DNA of 64,000 nt from Erodium maritimum (taxonomy: Eukaryota > Streptophyta > Magnoliopsida > Geraniales > Geraniaceae): NCBI GenBank assembly GCA_963921825.1, contig OY997592.1, positions 57,742,336 to 57,806,335 on the forward strand. The letters run 5' to 3'. The notes beneath the pieces are model-generated. The model worked only from the letters and a program-made list of their open reading frames with translations. It was not told where the DNA came from and did not search any database. Positions within the stretch are counted from its first letter, which is position 1; every line of letters begins with the position of its first letter. This document shows, piece after piece, positions 45,962 through 56,729 of the stretch. Both the position numbers and the translations under genes were made by a program.

Positions 45962-48900
45962 CTACAGAAGATGTTGGTGATCCGTTAGCATATGAACACA
46001 ATACTTCTTGCGGAACTGGCGAATTAGGCTGGTCCTCACGTTAGGCTCGATCTCTATTCCCGCCAACTCAAGTTCGATGAACTTAAGTGTATAGATCCCA
46101 GAATCGCTCGTCCTACAAACATAGCACAATATATTATGTTGAAGTTTTGGAATTAATTAAAATATTTTAATAAATTATTAAAGGACTTGTGAAACATACT
46201 TTGTAACTTGAGGTAGATCTTCCACCCTCTCGAACGGGAAGTCCTTCTCATAAGGCATCAACGTCTCGGCTGTTCCAGGTAACACACGATGGAGCATCTT
46301 AGGGATCATATGCAGATAAGGTCGCATTGTACTCACTAACTCATGGGCGGGTAGATCTTTTGTAGAGCTGTCGTACACTTTGATCCTACGGGCCTGTACG
46401 TCAACGACCAACAATATCCAGTGGCCCATCACCAATCTCACTGGAAAATATATGTGCTGAGCATACGTCCACGCCTTACTATGGCTCACCGGCAACTCCC
46501 CCCGAGCATATGCCATCAAACCGAGGTCTGGTTCAACTCCGGCTTCAAACTGTGTCGTCAATAGTTTATGGAACGGAACATCCAGTACTATTTGGCCCGG
46601 AACTTTGAAAACCCTAGGATAAAGAATTTTCCTGAACCGTATGTCAATCAACGCATCATCCATGTGCTGCAGAAATCCAAAACACGGTTTAAACGTAGTA
46701 CTGTTTAAAAGAATTAAAAAAATAAATAATTACAAAAATAAATAATTAAAAAATAATTAAAACCTACCTCTTCCCAGACCCATCTACTGCTTTTTGCGAG
46801 GGAGTCGAAATAAGTGATGTTCCTCGGGGCATGCGCGGGGAAACGCCTGTTGTCGACGGCCTTCGAAACCACCCCCAGATGAGAAGGTTTCGTCTTTGTA
46901 GGATTTCATTCTGTCACCTCAGTCGTATCTATCGTACTAACCACTCGTGATCTCTTCCTCTTCCGTGAACTGGGAGGCGGGGGACTGCCGAGGATATCAA
47001 TTAAAGATCCCCTGACAACAGGACTACCATGCTGGGCCGTAGACTAAACCTCCCCAACGCCTTCTGCCCCTTCAGCTGCATCTTCTTTTGTGTTGTCCTT
47101 AAGCCAAGAAGTCGCAGTCTGAAACGCACCCTCAGCAGGCTCAGCTGCATCCACCTGCTCCGAATGCTGCTGATCCTCCGACTCCCCCACCCCTTCAACT
47201 ACTGCACATGATGCTTGTGGCTGAGATGTAACAACCCTCACAGTTAGAGGGAGAGGCTCAGACACCGCCACCTGATGCGCTCCTCCACCCGAGGTACCTG
47301 ATGGACGAGCAGCAGAATGAGCCTGAGACTGACAATCATCAACCTCCATATGGGCAGCAAGAGGCTCGCCGGGGGGGGGGCATCCGACTGGTGGCGGGAA
47401 CCAGATGGACGGGGACCCGACTCGGTTCGTTGGGGGGTGGATGCGACTCGGATGGAAGGCGCTGAGGCACATCACGGGCAGCGGCCTGGGTGCGAAGTAG
47501 GTTGAGGATCTCAGTTAGTTGACCCTCAACCGCTCGTACTCTACCGCTCACATCTCGGATCTCGTCCCGGACAGTTCGGATATCATCCCAAACAGCTTGG
47601 ATATCAGCCGGGACTGCCGATTGAGCATCAGCCGGCCCCCTTCCTCATGAGCAGTGTGTACGAGGTCTTCTTCCATGTGTCGATCTTCTCTGGCTCCCTC
47701 ACCGGACCTATCTGCCTGCACCTCAGCCTGACGAGACGACTGACCAATTTCCATCGTTCTAGCTGGCTCGACACCCCTCTCCTCATCCACAACCGGGTTC
47801 CCTTCCTCATCATCCCATTCAATTGTCCCGCCCCTCTCTAGAATTTCAGAAATCCTGTCCGTTCTTGGATTCCTCTCCGCTGCTGATATTTCTGCGATAT
47901 TCTGCATCCACGGACGTTGCAACTCTGCTTCCGTAGGGATGAGGATACTCTGCGCCACCTGCACCTGCACACAAATTACATTTACATGAAATTGATATTC
48001 CCGATGTCCTTCAAAAGTACGTTAATATATACATGCAATTGAATTAAATTGTATTACCTCCGCTTTTGCAAGTTCTGCAGTAACTGCTTCCGCCGCCGGT
48101 GCCTTTGCCCACGACATGTTCCATTTGAACATTCGTGGCAACTCCACAGTGTATCCCTCGTTCTCCTTCACAAATGCTTCGGCAAGTTTCGGAATACACT
48201 CCAATGCCAATATCTATTACGTAGATAAGTTAATTTATCAACGATACTATGATTTAGAAAATGATAATAGTATTAATAAATAATTGGACTGATGTTACTT
48301 ACCAATAACGCCGGGATAAAACAAGAGAAGGTGTATGTGACACCCTTTCTATCTGCCCCCAAGCCCTGGGACTTAGCTCTCAAGTCTCGTAAGCACTCAT
48401 CCCTCAGACGTTTGAAGGACACATATCCCCAGGGGAACCTCTCAAACATTTCTATGTTGTCCACTAACCCCAACCACTTGGCTTCGATCGCTTTGTGTTT
48501 TTTTTGAATGGGGTACCAAACAATCCTCAACGAAGATCAAGTTAATAACCTTGCAAATTTCTCGTTCTTCCGCGATTCTTCGGCGGCCTGAGGTCGACAG
48601 GGTGTTCTTAGTTCTTTTAACTTCGTGTCAAGGTCTAACACCGATCGTGATCTTCGAAATGTCTTTGCTTGAATGTTGTCGACTGCATTTGCTCTATCAA
48701 CGTTGGGTCTTCATAATCTGGAGCTGAGCAGCATAACCCGATGATCATCGCGTACTCCTTGATGGACAACCTAATTGGTGTCCCTTTCACGACGAACCAC
48801 ACCTCAGGCAATGGACAAACATTTGCGATCCTCACGACAAGGGCCCACGCAATGTTGTTTGACTGGTTAAATTTCGTCGGTAAGTTCAGGAACTTACCGA

Positions 48901-49138
48901 ATGAACCCTGCTCAATAGCTGCAAATATGTTCCCATTAGCAGCCCTTAACGCCTTCTGGTCCTTTATCCACTTTTCATACCCACATCTCATGGTTATCCG
49001 ACATTCGAACAACTCATGTTCTTGGAGTTCAGTTCCAAGTCGACGAACCCTATTCGGGTGCTCAGACGGGGTTGCACTGGCAACTGACCGGGTGACACTG
49101 TCATTGCTTTGTTCAATACCTTGCATTTCTGATGCCAT
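45962..49138 (-). pseudogene. Ulp1-like protease gene (DUF1985 plus peptidase C48), five exons, damaged
   Basis: Exons on the minus strand: 49138-48303, 48213-48058, about 47964-46768, 46666-46200, 46112-45962. All four junctions are GT-AG and in phase. The N-terminal DUF1985 domain reads GSFGKFLNLPTKFNQSNNIA, WALVVRIANVCPLPEVWFVV and TPIRLSIKEYAMIIGL. A middle part follows with coiled coil (VWDDIRTVRDEIRDV) and a nuclear-signal-like SRKRKRSR. The C48 protease domain carries GHWILLVVDV (His) and KVYDSS (Asp). In the last exon TSDSGIYTLKFIE has Ser where the family has the nucleophile Cys (DCG). In-frame stops lie at 47046-47044 and 46908-46906, and there are length changes in or near homopolymers (for example the G10 run at about 47371). 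Ulp1 proteases mature or remove SUMO; this copy should not cut. Confidence 0.88.
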
Positions 49139-49289
49139 TTACCGAGGCTATTGCAATTCCAATAACAATATAAAACAAGCTCAAATAAATAATTGTTCAA
49201 TTCCAATACCAATTGCATGATTCAATTATAAGTGAACCAGAAGCAAAACATGAAAATCTGACTATGACTCAAATTTGTGTCATTGACCG

Positions 49290-49700
49290 ATCAACGAATA
49301 TACTCGCCGATCGGAAATTCCAGAGAGCATGTGTTTGGGACAACTCCACTATTCGGCGGAGGATTGACCCACTCGGCCGAGGATTGACAACCCCTCAGTG
49401 TTGACTTGGAGGATTGACAAATCCTCGGCCAGACTCAGGAGGATTGACCCACTCGGCCAACTCCACTATTCGGACTACTCGGCCGAGGATTGACAAACCC
49501 TCACCGTTGACTTGGAGGACTGACAAACCCTTCAGTGTTGACTTCACTGGAGGATTGACACATCCTCGCCCAAAATTTGGAGGATTGACCAATTTCCTCA
49601 GTGTTGACTACACTGGAGGATTGACAAATCCTCGGCCAGAATTAGGAGGATTGACAAATCAATCGGTCGATGATTGACCCAATGCTCGGCCAGAATTAGG
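49290..49700. repeat. TCGGCCGAGGATTGAC array 6, upstream of the Ulp1 gene
   Basis: Largest and most irregular array. GGAGGATTGACAAATCCTCG, CTCGGCCGAGGATTGACAAA and CAGTGTTGACTTGGAGGATT alternate over 400 bp. It mirrors the array at 37985-38145 near the other end of the element. Confidence 0.88.
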
Positions 49701-50174
49701 TTTTGCTCGACTAGTCAAAAACGTGGCACTAAGGGTTCAATCCGCCGCCGAATTAAAGTAACTCGGCGGGGCTTTGGCCTTTTCTCGGCAATGGGCATCA
49801 TCGCCGGCGATTTCCCACCTTTACCAGGATGAACGGAACTCTACCATCTACCTAAACAAACCCAAAATTCTAACCTGAAACGAGTAGTTGAGCGTTGAAT
49901 GGACCCTCGCGACTGACTTGGAGTCGGCGCCGTCGATATTTGCAGAGACCCAGTGGTTGAAGACGAAGAAGACGGACTCGCGAGTTCACGGTTTTTGCTT
50001 GTGTTTGAATGCCGAGAATCAAGTAAGGAGGAAGAAGATGAAGAGGTGGGGTCGGGGTTAGAGGGGAAATTTTAGTAAAGTAGGAAGGGTTATTTGGTCT
50101 TTTCATACCTTTTCTATTAAATTTTTTTAAAACAAATGAATAAAATCAGAATGACAATTTACGGAGACTACCCC
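49701..50174 (-). repeat. Right terminal region of MULE-2
   Basis: No gene. Read inward from 50174 on the minus strand: GGGGTAGTCTCCGTAAATTG, AT-rich sequence, AAAAGACCAAATAACCCTTC and CTAAAATTTCCCCTC. 'GACCAAATAACCCTTCC' is a style frequently seen in plant MULE ends. The target duplication could not be paired with a left copy. Confidence 0.5.
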
Positions 50175-53123
50175 TCAAATTCCATCTTCTAATAAGGCTC
50201 TCAGCACAATTTTCTCGAATAATTGCAAAGATGTGCTGAGTTTGGTGATATAGCCAATAGACAAAGCTTTGGAAAGAGATTAAGACAGAGATGAAGATAA
50301 GGTGAGACGACAGTAGCCAAGGAAAAAGAAACGGAGGGAGTTGCCATAGTTAAGGGCATATGCACATGATTTGTGGTCAATGCCCCGTGTTGTTGTTGTT
50401 GACTCCCCTAGATAACGCCCAAATACTGGGCCTTCAATTATGCCTTATTATCTTTTAATACTTTTATTTATTTATTTATGCAATTATTCCTTCAATGGGT
50501 GAAAGGTTGGTGACAACTGTCTGTAGTTTTTGCCTTTATTACCAGTATTCAAGGAATAAGAAAATGTCAAGGATCTTACCCAGTTTGGTTAGTTTATTGA
50601 CTTACAGCTTACGGAAAAGTTTATGACTTCAATCATTAGGCAGGAATTCAGTGTTTGTTTTTGTGATTCTCGGCGTTTACTGTATGTAGCCTTTTGTCTT
50701 TTACAGATTTAAGCGTATATCAAACGATACTACTTGCACATGCTTTTCATTGGAAATCTTTAATTATTAATATGATAATCATAATAATAGTTTATGTTGC
50801 TAGTCATTAGTAAGATGTCGAATTTGGTTTAGAGGTTGTCCAGTACTCATGCATATTTATGTTAATATGATCTGAATCTCGTTTGTGGATTAATACTTTT
50901 TATGGAGTTTTCCTTTGATCACCATTACAAATGATTACTTATCGGTATACTGTATACATAATATTGCCCCCTTTTTATTAATTTAAATTTAAAGTAAATC
51001 TAAGATTTGAATCTGGTTCTAGAATAGTTATAAATAACCTGACTTAATCCCACTCTTCCTTGAACCATCTGACTCTGACTGTTAAGTGGTTTTACTGTTC
51101 TACAGCTGCACGAGGGCCGTGGGATCATGGTCGGCAACTTGTTTCTTCTTTTCATATAGAGGATTATGACAGTGAGGTTTGTTTACTGATAATTCTATAG
51201 TTAGCAAATCTCTTTCTTTTAAGGAAATTACTAATTGTCTTAGTTCGATAGCATGTATCTTATGCATTAGTATGCTCATACCGAAAGAAAAAAATTGGAT
51301 TCTGATTTTTTTAATATGTGGGTGGACCATTCTCTTAATGCACATGCATGGTGTACCATATCACATGCCCAATGCCTATCATGTATGTAGAAGATAGGGT
51401 CATGTTCATTGTTCAATCCATCAATCTGTCGAACCTTGCATGCCAGCTCTCATAGCCTGAGATTTCGCAAAATCTTAGGCAGATTTATATATTCAATCCA
51501 AAGACAGGAGAAAAAAAAATCGTTTTTTCCGGGTTGTAGTATACTAACATCAATCAACGAGCCCTTGTTTGAGTATAATAAGATTCATTATTTTACCTAC
51601 CAACTGGCTGTCTGGCCTTTGTGCAAAATCTAGGAGAAACAGAACAAAATCATTTATTGTTTCTTACATTTCCCATTTCTATCTCTGAAATAATTGAAAA
51701 TGATCATGACAGGGAGGATCTTGTGGATAAGGTCCGGCTCTTGTTACATCGGTTGGCTCTTGTATGGCTTGTCGGGTACTTGATCTCTACTCTTACATCT
51801 TAATCTATGGATCATATTTCCAGATTTTGCTTCCAATTATTTGGATTTCAGAATTGTAAACTCAATTTGATCTTATTTTTGGTTTCAATTTGATCCAAAC
51901 AAGTCAGTGATTGAAATAATACAGAGAAAACGAACCAGACAACATGACCTGTTTTTATAGGGAGTTTTCTATTCCTATCTGTATTTTTTATTTATGAAAA
52001 CATGAGTGCAATAATTTACTGTGAAATTGGCATGTAGTGGAAGGCCTGAGTTTTCTAGTAATGGCTTCACTGAAACCTACCTTTCCATGACAGCTTGGAG
52101 AAACTATATCTGGTAAATAAAATGCCCCTTGTATGTTCATTACAATTTACAGGGGTGGACCAGGACCAGGACCAGGACCAGTACCAGTTTGTTCACACAA
52201 TTTTCTCCTCTTTTCGGTGGATTTTGTTGAAAAACATTTTAGTAACATAGGATAGGAAAGACCGCTTACCAGGCAGTTCCTAGTCTATTACTAGCCAAAC
52301 TACCTGGTTGGTAAAAGGTCGAGGTTATAGCTTGTAGAGTCAATAGTTGTTGAAGGGTGAGGCCTGAGAAGCATCTCAGTAGAGATAAGCTTTTGGGAGA
52401 TGAGAAGCAATCTCCATAGTAATCTAGAGTGTGGCATATCTTGGTAACATGCATGGCCCCAGAATGGCTTGGCTCCACTCGATCAGAAGGTCCACATGCA
52501 TTATCTCGGTTAGGGTGGGACAGATGGTGGATGATCAAGATCTGAAATTTGGAAGATGAGTGAAATGGACAAGGCAGCCTTGTGTTAATTGAGACAAAAT
52601 TAGGTTTTGTACTTAAATAAAGGTGGTATTAATGACTAATCCATGAGCCACTGAGTGCGATTAGGGAGACAAAGATTCAGGCACCAGTGTGCAGACAAGG
52701 ATGTGTAATGACTAATGACACCAAGTCAACCAGAAGCATGAACCATGTTGGATAGGTCACACGTGGGTCACGTGAGGAGGGCATGGTCATAGTCATATAG
52801 TAAATGACTCTTTTTGGGTGGGTTATCAATGAGCTACTAGGTAACGGCCAAAGCAAGGAGCTACTCTATAATTTTTCATTTACCATCATAAATATAGTTG
52901 TGTAGTGGTGATGATATGTCTTCAATTCAATTCCTCTCTAGATTCATGTAAGCTTCTTTTGGACCACCTCTTGTATTTGGATTTGGGTCACCGCCAATAG
53001 TATTATCTCATTAATTACTATTCATTTTATACTATATTAAGTTTGATTTCTATGGAAGGACGATGTCAATGTATTATAAATATGTGAAAATTGTATTAGA
53101 TCGGGAACAATTATTGAATCGAC
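50175..53123. other. Intergenic DNA with weak exon-like stretches
   Basis: No gene can be supported. 51106-51175 (after TTCTACAG, before GTTTGT) reads ARGPWDHGRQLVSSFHIED in one frame. 51711-51768 (after CATGACAG) reads EDLVDKVRLLLHRLALVWL. Both look coding but do not splice in phase with each other, and I know no protein with them. A GGACCA microsatellite (four to five copies) lies at 52155-52185. Confidence 0.3.
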
Positions 53124-53285
53124 ATGTCAAATCCTAGAGAAAGTGATTGCAAGTCATTTTCTGATGATGATCCTCTTTTTGACATGGTTTTGGTTGGCAA
53201 TGTTTTGACACTTCACTCCTTACGTAGTTTTTTGTACTCTTCGATCCATCCAATTATAACTCAATTTGCTTTTTTCTTCTATTGA
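53124..53285 (+). other. Short unrecognised reading frame
   Basis: 54 codons including the stop, starting MSNPRESDCKSFSDDDPLFD, acidic and then hydrophobic. The acidic serine-rich start resembles the beginnings of some PIF/Harbinger accessory or transposase proteins, but nothing further supports this. Probably a fragment. Confidence 0.2.
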
Positions 53286-53439
53286 GTTCTTACTATGAAT
53301 TTTGGTTAAAATAATAGATCACTTCATACATTGTATAAGTTTTATATTAAAAACGTTTCTTGTCATCATTTTCATATACATTCAAGTGACTGACTGTTCA
53401 TGTGTTAAAAAACATAAATATATACTCTTACGTTTATAA

Positions 53440-53763
53440 GAGCACCCACAGTCGTGGGCGAGGAGCAGCTGGCGAGATGATCTCGCCGGCGAGGAGGAGG
53501 CGGGGAGCAGGCGAGGTGGAAGCGAGGAGCGCGCTGGCGACTTGGATAGCCGTTAACGAACTCGCCAGCAGATCTCGCTGGCGAGGAGAACTTGTGGGTT
53601 TGTGTTGCAATTTTTTTTTGTTTTATACTTGTTTTTTTCTCATCTCGTCGGCGCCTCCCCGCCAGCCCACTGCAGAACTCGCTGGCGGTGAGCCGGCGAG
53701 ATGAATAAAAAACAATTCTTTAAATCATCTCGCCGGCAGCCGGTGAGATGACTGTGGATGCTC
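53440..53763. mobile_element. PIF/Harbinger-type MITE
   Basis: Left end GAGCACCCACAGTCGTGGGC and right end (minus strand) GAGCATCCACAGTCATCTC form terminal inverted repeats. Exact 3-bp TAA duplications flank it (53437-53439, 53764-53766). It is 324 bp long, GC-rich and self-complementary in its interior (CTCGCCGGCGAG-like words), and has no coding capacity. Confidence 0.85.
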
Positions 53764-53766
53764 TAA

Positions 53767-55002
53767 GTTGGAACTATATATTTTTAACTCGTATAAATAT
53801 CAAAAGTTCAATATCCAATATACATGTATGAGATTATAACCTATGTTAAAAAGAAAGAGAACAAAAAATTGGGTAATTTTTCGAGGACTAGGCTGATTGG
53901 TGATATTTGGTTGGAAAAACGGCAATTGATTATTTTTAGTGAACAATATTATTATATTCTTGGACCGAGTATGTAAAATAATGATAAACGGTCAAACTAT
54001 AGTCTAGGAGAACCCAACGCTCTGCTATGTTAATAACTAGCAAACTCATAAAAGCTCAATTTCAAATAAAATGAGTACATAGAAAATTATTAAGGTCCAA
54101 ACACGATCAATCACATCTCGACTCAGATCTTGTTAGGATGTAAAAATGCGTCTCGGTCTTAGAAGGAGGACTCGTAAGATTCTCATATCCTGCTCAAGGA
54201 GTAACTCGTGGGTTAGCGGGATTGCATGGTCGACGATAGCCGACCTTGACGGGGGCGGGATAGTCTTCCTTTCGGACGTCCCTCTTTCCTGTGAGTGCCT
54301 CATTGGTCTTAGCGAGGTTGGTTACCAGTCCTCACCTAATCTTGGTGAATCGGCTTTAGTTGTAGTCTCTCCCAAAGATGTCTGTAGTTGTCTACCACTA
54401 TCCACTAAACTTTCTTCGAACGGTTGCAGTACTATAAACGTCAATCCAACTGTCAGGGTGGGTGGCGAAAAAGAAATCCAATCGCCCTACCATCGTCGGA
54501 AAAACACTGTTCCCGTATGTGTCTCTCCGGACCGGTTGTCACCATCGTACTTGTGAAGGTTGTCCTCAGCCGCTAAGATCGTTTTCTGCCTTGGTACATG
54601 TTGGCTTCCGCGTCTACAGGCCAGCCCCTTGTTTATCCGAGGCCCAACCATGACGACTCGGATCAAGAGTCATGCAACACCCGAGATGCATGAGCTTCTG
54701 ACAGTAGAGAGCACCATGACGACCATAGAATAGAGCCGCGGGTCTGGAAAGTTAACGCCACACGTGCATTCATCTTTCGCCTTGGGAGGCCAGTTCGAGA
54801 GAAAGAAGAACTGGCGCGATAAATCATGAATTGTTTCCGTAACCGTTGACAGAATAGAGAGCACAAAAAAAGAAAGTAGACCCAGAAGCACTAGGGCAGG
54901 CTAGGTTGATTATAATTAAACATTTTGACTTTGTTTACATTCTACATCTTGAACTTTACAAACTAAAATCTGGCTGTTTGTTCGTATTATCTATTAAATT
55001 AA
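53767..55002. other. Intergenic DNA, no supported gene
   Basis: A 136-codon frame at 54146-54556 (plus) shows no motif, no homologous-looking domain and no splice sites. I treat it as chance. Otherwise AT-rich. Confidence 0.4.
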
Positions 55003-55017
55003 ATTGAGCATAATATA

Positions 55018-55985
55018 TGATTATAAGTAACAACGGTTTTGTCTCGCTCCCAACCCTAGCTACTGCTTTCACCGTCGTCGCCCCATTCAACCTTCCCGAA
55101 CCGGTGACGACATCGACTCCCTCTCTTCCCTCAACAAGCCTTTCTTCTTCTCCTTCAACCTTTCTTTTCCCCTTTCTCTCCCTCGCATCCCCTCCTTGTA
55201 GACCTGTTATGTTGTTCTCGGCTGACGGCTACTCCCCCGATGGCCTTCCTCTCGACCCGTTCAGATACACATAAACCCTGTGGTTCATGGAAGATGTTGC
55301 GCTCCTTGGTACCTCACGTTCCAGGGAAGATGGGTACTCGCTGTTTTGGACCTCGCTGCCACTGGGAGATCGGGAGTCCTTCACCAGTACGAGTCCTTTG
55401 GTTGCCTCTTCGGCCGGCTAGGGTTGCATGGATGGTCTCTCTGGTGGTCTACCTTGGAACGCCTCCGATGGTGATCTTCCTTGCATTCTGTTTTCTCAGG
55501 CTGCCCGGTGACCTGCGGTGGTGGTTCGTCTACACGAGTTCGACCGGAATTTTCGTCCTCGCTAAAAGCATAGAGTGGGTTTGTTTTTTTCTTGTTTATT
55601 TTTATTTTTATTTTTCCTTATTGTGTTAGGTTTTTAGTTTTGGTCGGTTTGGGTTTTATCCCAAATAATTGTCCTTGTTGCAGATGGTGTGCATCGGTTG
55701 CGCGTTTGTGTGAGCTGGTGCATTTTGGTGTGCCCCTTATCTGGCGCTTATGGTGTGCATTTTGTTGCACTTTTGGTGTGAACGGTATGGTTGCACGTTC
55801 TGGGCGCATTTTGTTGGTTACAGGTTTTGATTAGAGGTCGGTAATATTATGGTCTAGCTTGTCTGGAGCCTGTAATATTTATCGTTGCGTTTGTACAATC
55901 AAAATTTGTAAGTTGTGAAAGATCGTTTGTATGTTTCACCGAATGATATATAAAATCCAACAATATTGTTTTCCTAAAAAAAAAG
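55018..55985 (+). mobile_element. LINE-like retroposon with poly-A tail and target duplication
   Basis: The segment ends in CCTAAAAAAAAA. It is flanked by near-copies of ATTGAGCATAATAT (55003-55016) and ATTGAGCCTAATAT (55986-55999), 13 of 14 matching and 15 of 18 over a longer stretch. A poly-A tail plus a target duplication of this length is the mark of target-primed reverse transcription. It begins with a pyrimidine-rich leader (CTCGCTCCCAACCCTAGC). It has no reverse transcriptase; the frames at 55017-55274 and 55240-55629 have no domain. It is best read as an internally deleted LINE or LINE-mobilised sequence, about 0.97 kb. Confidence 0.55.
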
Positions 55986-56003
55986 ATTGAGCCTAATATG
56001 TTA

Positions 56004-56636
56004 GATTTAGTCTGCGATTTTATAAATCACTATGATTCCCTTGCAAATGAATTGTTTTTGTAACTGTCGTTGATGTCCTCATGATGACTGATTCATTCCT
56101 ATGGTTCTGCCCGTCAGTGTTGCCGTCCAAGCTATTGGTTACTCCCATCATCGCTCCAAGCTCTTGCAACTCTCATCACCCCCCTCAAACTGGATCGAAC
56201 CAAGGCAAAGATTATGGCCAAAAGGTTTTGAATTGGTAGGTGATTTCTCAGAAGACGATGAGGTCAGAGGATTTCATTTTCAGGTGCTGGACTTGGAATT
56301 GTAGGTTGGTATTCCTAAATCATGTGCAGGGAGAAAAGTCCGTATTTGGCTGAGCTTCAAGCTCAACAAAAGAGACAGCGAGGACGATAGAGATACCTCC
56401 AAATTCATTTCTACCGGCCAACATGTGCTGTTGGAGCTTATTCGGGATACCACCAAGCGTAGAAGATGGACCAAATGATTTTTATTTAAAGATAATATCA
56501 TCATTTACATAGTGACCAAAACTTAACCAATTTAGAACATAAGTTATGTACCAAATTACCATTTCCCTTATTATCATGAAATAGATTACAGAGATAAGTG
56601 TACGGGGACAAAATGGTCATATAATAAATTAATCTG
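56004..56636. other. Upstream region of DRT100
   Basis: A 67-codon frame at 56101-56304 (MVLPVSVAVQAIGYSHHRSK) and codon-like sequence to 56477 have acidic, protein-like composition (GFELVGDFSEDDE), but no family is recognised. This may be a gene fragment. The last 150 bp are AT-rich promoter-like DNA. Confidence 0.35.
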
Positions 56637-56646
56637 TTTATATAAA
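56636..56646 (+). promoter_or_regulatory. TATA box of DRT100
   Basis: TTTATATAAAT just before and touching the first possible ATG (56646). Transcription would begin about 30 bp downstream, so that ATG would not be in the mRNA. Confidence 0.6.
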
Positions 56647-56729
56647 TGAGCTCTCTGGCATGGCACAATGCATTCACACTCACTCTTCACTCTGCAACAA
56701 ACAGAGCATTCATTCGACTTGGACAAACA

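Larger units (their letters stand above)
37719..50174. mobile_element. Large Ulp1-carrying MULE (Kaonashi-like), MULE-2
   Basis: MURA transposase is on the plus strand (38246-40732). A five-exon Ulp1/DUF1985 gene (45962-49138) and a set of small genes (41304-45602) are on the minus strand. Arrays of a TCGGCGGAGGATTGAC-like motif run from 37985 to 49700 and tie the parts together. The right end is placed at 50174: read inward on the minus strand it is GGGGTAGTCTCCGTAAATTG and soon AAAAGACCAAATAACCCTTC, a typical MULE subterminal style. The left end is uncertain; hAT-A may have inserted near it. MULEs with Ulp1 genes are known in Arabidopsis (KI elements). The small-gene cluster is not something I recognise. 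Confidence 0.7.

Noticed and set aside
54146-54556. 136-codon plus-strand frame
   Set aside because: No motif, no splice sites, no repeat context and no codon pattern beyond chance.
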